64,000 nt of DNA from Lachnoclostridium phytofermentans ISDg (GTDB taxonomy: Bacteria > Bacillota > Clostridia > Lachnospirales > Lachnospiraceae), in NCBI RefSeq assembly GCF_000018685.1, contig NC_010001.1, forward strand, positions 4,497,501-4,561,500. The letters run 5' to 3'. The notes beneath the pieces were generated by a model. It was given only the letters and a program-made list of their open reading frames with translations. It did not search any database and had not been told where the DNA came from. Below, in pieces: positions 60,620 to 64,000 of the stretch (position 1 is the stretch's first letter; every line of letters begins with the position of its first letter). The position numbers were made by a program, and so were the translations under genes.

Positions 60620-63250
60620 TTATAAACATTTCCAGTATCTTAAGAAAAATCTTTTTATAGTATTTTTTTCTTCAAATATTCTGACTCTAGTATCTCGGTA
60701 AAATAACAGAACGAAGGAATACTCCTTTTCCGTTATCTCAACTTTCGAGAACCTTGCACGTAAGGCAATCAGTACCACACGCTGATACCCGTTCGGAAGC
60801 AATGGACATAATTTCTCTATTTCAATTGCATAATTTAGATAAGACGTGGTATTTCGTTTTTCATACCCCAGATAGTCAAGTATATCTTCAATTTCTTGAT
60901 AACACGCTAAAACTCTTCTTTGGTATGTGCCTTTTTTTAGCTTCGTAGATCTTTGAACCCAAATCAGCCGATACCTTATATAAAATAAAATAGCGATTAC
61001 GGCAATTATTGTAATTACCCATAAAATGAGAGAAATATACCATGGCAATTCTTTTTTTATAGTTTCCTGTACTTTTTCTGTCTCATTTTGCTTAGGCGGA
61101 TTAGTAGCTGATTTCGTAGGTTTTGGAGCAACCGTTACCGTAGGTGTCGGTTTTATTGTACTTGTTGGTGCATTTGTTGGAGTATTCGTCGGCGCTATAG
61201 TGGCTGTTGGTGTAAGCTTATCTTCATTCACCTCAGGTAATATTTCAGATATCCCTGAGTTACTATAACCTTTTGTAAATTCAATAGGTAACCAACCGAT
61301 ACCATCAAAATACACCTCTACCCATGCATGAGCATTCGTATCCTTAATGTCAACAATCTTATTTCCATCTTCATTCGCAGAATATGTGTCTGGGTAAACT
61401 CCATTATTCATATCTTCCTGGGTTACGATATATCCTTCTACATAACGCGCAGGAACTCCGTTATTCCTCAGCATAAGAACAGCGGATGATGCATAATGTG
61501 CGCAATACCCTACCTGATTATCAAATAAAAAATATTCCACATAATCTTCTCCCTTTGGTACTAATCCTGGGGACAGAGAATAATTCGTATTTTTATTCAA
61601 GTAAGAAATAACATTACTTATCATTTCTAGTTTTCTAGTATTGCCTGTCGCATCTGATGGAAAGACTAGCCCCTTAAGGCGTGATAACCCCGCGCTTGGT
61701 AGTTTTGTATAAACATCATAAACAAAATCTCGATATTCTCTTTCAAATGACCTTATGGAGGAAACAGTTCCATCAGAATATCCAGTTATTCTATCTGCCA
61801 CATAACTTAAATCTAAAGCAATACTAATCAGATCATAGTACTGGGGAAAACGATAGATATTTGAGATTTCATAATTATTCTGCGGTTGTAACGGGCGAAA
61901 GTACTGGTCTCCTACTGATGATAACCCTTCCATCAAGGAGTGTTGTACGAAATATGGTGCATAAAGAAACTTATCATTCGCATTCACATGTTCAACTGTC
62001 ATACTTTGTAACTCAGCCTGTATATTAAATACCGAGCTCAGTAATTGGCCATTTAAATTATATTCTGAGTTAAATATTATCCCAAGGAACTGTGCAGTTA
62101 AATCATCTCCATTAAACTTATCATGATATTTATTCTGTAGTTTTTCATAACGTATCTGCTCATTTTCTGATAAATCTCCCCAATGGTCTTCTCCATAAGC
62201 CACTCCAGTATAACCCTTTAAATAACACCAGTTAAAATCCTGACTAAGAGTAAGACGAAGTGCGGTTTGCTTTGTGAACTCAACTTTAGAAACCTGATTT
62301 ATCTTACCACTATTAAGCCCTCCGGAAACCTTATCTTTATTCATAAAGGGAATCTCACCAAATTTGTTCCGTAGCATTTCAATGGTATCTTCATAAGAAA
62401 AATCATTCATAAAATTTTGCATTTTAATTTTTTGTTCTTTTAAATTTATATTTATGTTTTTATCGTAATAATTTGGACTAATTATGCAATATCCAAGAAA
62501 TATGGAAACTAATGTTATCACACAAATTGCGAGAGCGGATTTTACACGTACTGTTTGTTTTTTTCCCTCAACCCCGATTCTATCCTGCTTGTTCTTTCGA
62601 TTAAATTTATGCATAGAAACAGGAATATAGTCCATTGATTCTACGGAATAAACCACTAATAAAGTGAGCAGAAATGGTTTCCAAGGTGGTACAATTCCCA
62701 GCAATAAAATTGATCCATATATCACAATAACAAGAAAAAGATATGCAAGACGAGTACAGCGCTTCCATACAATAAGTGATAATATAAGTGATAAAAGAGC
62801 GAATACCACTAGGAAAAAGGAAGTAACGCATAAACGTTTATCCCCTTTTGCAACATACAGATATAACTGTAGCCCAAAATATTGATTGATGTGTTCTAAA
62901 ATTGCATTCTCTATATAAAAGAATCCATTCACTATTACATCAATGAACTTCCAAATCACATAGGTAGCAAACGCAAAACTAAATGGCCACGCATAGCGAG
63001 TTACTTTACCACCTTCACACAATCCCAGAAAAAGACCGGTTAGTAGTAGACCAACAAAAATTAATGTATTGTGCTTCAGTGGTAAAGAAAGCGCCAAAGC
63101 AAAGCCATATAAAACAGAAGCAGCTCCGATGAATACAATCAAATACTCTAGTATCCAGTTCCACCATAGTTTCTTTGCAGAACGATTTGACGAAACTCGA
63201 ATGCTATCATTAATTCGGATGCTTGTTGAAGTTTTTTTCTTATGCCCCAA
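60620..63250 (-). CDS. transglutaminase-like membrane protein with DUF4129-type end
   Basis: This 876-residue protein starts with about six hydrophobic helices (35-270), followed by an extracellular part with a transglutaminase-like core (about 550-670): Cys in QVGYCAHYASSAVLML, His in TNAHAWVEVYF and a downstream Asp/Glu. A Pro/Thr-rich linker (about 695-735, TPTPTVTVAPKP-like) precedes a membrane helix (ISLILWVITIIAVIAILFY) and a cytoplasmic DUF4129-type end. The start is TTG at 63250, directly after the stop of the previous gene, with GGAGG nine bases upstream. Such proteins accompany DUF58 and MoxR ATPases. Confidence 0.85.
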   Translation of the reverse strand: MGHKKKTSTSIRINDSIRVSSNRSAKKLWWNWILEYLIVFIGAASVLYGFALALSLPLKHNTLIFVGLLLTGLFLGLCEGGKVTRYAWPFSFAFATYVIWKFIDVIVNGFFYIENAILEHINQYFGLQLYLYVAKGDKRLCVTSFFLVVFALLSLILSLIVWKRCTRLAYLFLVIVIYGSILLLGIVPPWKPFLLTLLVVYSVESMDYIPVSMHKFNRKNKQDRIGVEGKKQTVRVKSALAICVITLVSIFLGYCIISPNYYDKNININLKEQKIKMQNFMNDFSYEDTIEMLRNKFGEIPFMNKDKVSGGLNSGKINQVSKVEFTKQTALRLTLSQDFNWCYLKGYTGVAYGEDHWGDLSENEQIRYEKLQNKYHDKFNGDDLTAQFLGIIFNSEYNLNGQLLSSVFNIQAELQSMTVEHVNANDKFLYAPYFVQHSLMEGLSSVGDQYFRPLQPQNNYEISNIYRFPQYYDLISIALDLSYVADRITGYSDGTVSSIRSFEREYRDFVYDVYTKLPSAGLSRLKGLVFPSDATGNTRKLEMISNVISYLNKNTNYSLSPGLVPKGEDYVEYFLFDNQVGYCAHYASSAVLMLRNNGVPARYVEGYIVTQEDMNNGVYPDTYSANEDGNKIVDIKDTNAHAWVEVYFDGIGWLPIEFTKGYSNSGISEILPEVNEDKLTPTATIAPTNTPTNAPTSTIKPTPTVTVAPKPTKSATNPPKQNETEKVQETIKKELPWYISLILWVITIIAVIAILFYIRYRLIWVQRSTKLKKGTYQRRVLACYQEIEDILDYLGYEKRNTTSYLNYAIEIEKLCPLLPNGYQRVVLIALRARFSKVEITEKEYSFVLLFYRDTRVRIFEEKNTIKRFFLRYWKCL

Positions 63251-64000
63251 CTATTTTCCCCTCCATTCCCCTGGCAGCATTCTAAGTTCCAGATAAAGAT
63301 TTTCTGCAGAAAGAAAAGACGCTGTCATTCCTTGCTCGAGCGCCGCGAATTCAGTTTGATTATTTTTCATATAAATGAAGTGTGTCCAAGCATTCTTCCG
63401 GCTCCTAGTCATCGCCTCAGTAGTATCTTTTATTTCCATACCCGCCAAATAAAAGATGTTTGTATACTGCTCCTTACTGTACTGTGCCTCATGATAGATC
63501 GCTAAGCCCTTCTCCTGAGGAAGACGACTATGAGAATATAGAACTGCCAAAACCTCATAGAGATCTTCTTCATTTTCAATACGAAACCTCTTGCAAATAT
63601 TCTTAACAGCGTCATGCCAAACTAAAAAATGAATCTGTTTTTGTGTAATCATAGAAAAGGATAACGAAACCATAGTCTCCATCATCCTATCTAGGTATTC
63701 CATTGGCAGGATGGAAGGAATCCCATCCTTTAATACATAATGAGTATCAAAAAATATAGCGACAGAACAGTTAATAGGTAAGCCATACTGCTTAACCATT
63801 AATTTATCTTCTTTTAAACTTAGCTTCCAATGAATACGGTTCATTTTATCACCATACTCGTAGTCTTTTAATCCAAATATTTCTGATACGTCATCCCCGC
63901 TTTTTGTAGATGAGAATAATTCACTTTCTACCAACACGCTTGGATTATCTAAAACTAAAGACTCTTCAATAACATGGATATTGGGAAGGACAGTAATTGA
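63251..64000 (-). CDS. DUF58-domain protein, C-terminal part
   Basis: The frame is open to the window edge, so 249 C-terminal codons are seen and the start lies outside. The DUF58 signature is seen as FGLKDYEYGDKMNRIHWKLS followed by LMVKQYG. Family proteins resemble von Willebrand factor A folds and are often encoded with MoxR AAA+ ATPases and transglutaminase-like proteins, as here. The role may be in assembly of surface components. The stop TAG is immediately followed by the TTG of the next gene. Confidence 0.85.
   Translation of the reverse strand, partial: SITVLPNIHVIEESLVLDNPSVLVESELFSSTKSGDDVSEIFGLKDYEYGDKMNRIHWKLSLKEDKLMVKQYGLPINCSVAIFFDTHYVLKDGIPSILPMEYLDRMMETMVSLSFSMITQKQIHFLVWHDAVKNICKRFRIENEEDLYEVLAVLYSHSRLPQEKGLAIYHEAQYSKEQYTNIFYLAGMEIKDTTEAMTRSRKNAWTHFIYMKNNQTEFAALEQGMTASFLSAENLYLELRMLPGEWRGK

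Noticed and set aside
1..64000. tRNA or rRNA genes
   Set aside because: Spacers were read on both strands for cloverleaf-like patterns and CCA-type ends and none was convincing; a covariance-model scan would settle it.

Overview
The window looks like a chromosomal segment of a low-GC Firmicute, most likely a Lachnospiraceae member close to Lachnoclostridium (Clostridium) phytofermentans. That is inferred from the AT-rich spacers, strong AGGAGG ribosome binding sites, Clostridia-type ribosomal proteins (zinc-type S14, zinc L33, a 68-residue SecE), endospore-former style genes and the protein sequences; no database search was possible. Almost everything is on the minus strand. No rRNA, tRNA, CRISPR array, transposase or prophage was seen.

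Layout in minus-strand order. (1) 63251-64000 to 59902: the end of a DUF58 protein, a membrane transglutaminase-like protein and a cytidylate-kinase-like protein. (2) 59472-54109: a MacB/LolD-type ABC export module made of ATPase, a large secreted Ig-like repeat protein, a Gly/Asp-rich membrane protein and an FtsX-type permease. (3) 53627-50179: Gx transporter, LacI-type regulator, oligoendopeptidase F. (4) A plus-strand subtilisin-like surface protease (47662-49908) divergent from an AraC-type regulator with a degenerate receiver. (5) 45380-41878: rpmG-secE-nusG-rplK-rplA and then rplJ-rplL with a clear L10 leader attenuator. (6) A P-type Ca2+-ATPase and an MFS transporter sit between rplL and rpoB. 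(7) rpoB-rpoC (36751-29126). (8) 28857-20101: PAP2 phosphatase, a small acidic protein, class II aldolase, a pyruvyl transferase, the dTDP-rhamnose operon rfbABDC, and bioY. (9) A GGDEF cyclase and a plus-strand membrane-stress cluster pspA-ydjG-ydjH-ydjI (14549-18503). (10) Methyltransferase, cupin and a chemoreceptor. (11) 8913-1: the S10-spc operon from rpsJ to the first codons of rpsE.

The core is the transcription/translation super-cluster, but it is broken up. rpoBC is cut off from rplJL by two transporter genes, and the str genes (rpsL, rpsG, fusA, tuf) are absent from the 20 kb between rpoC and rpsJ, which carry envelope, sugar and signalling genes instead. Promoters close to consensus with a 17-bp spacer were found for the S10 operon, rplJL, rpoBC, rpmG, bioY, rfb and the pyruvyl transferase.

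Two structural themes stand out. First, short tandem repeats (13-47 bp units, 2-4 copies) lie at or just after the stop codons of many genes: rpsJ, rpsS, the cupin, the methyltransferase, the GGDEF gene, the protease, the ABC permease, and near the kinase-like gene. Some include the last codons of the gene. Second, a modular hairpin repeat is shared by the leaders of the protease gene and a small acidic ORF about 20 kb apart, with looser relatives before the PAP2, MFS, rfbA and chemoreceptor genes.
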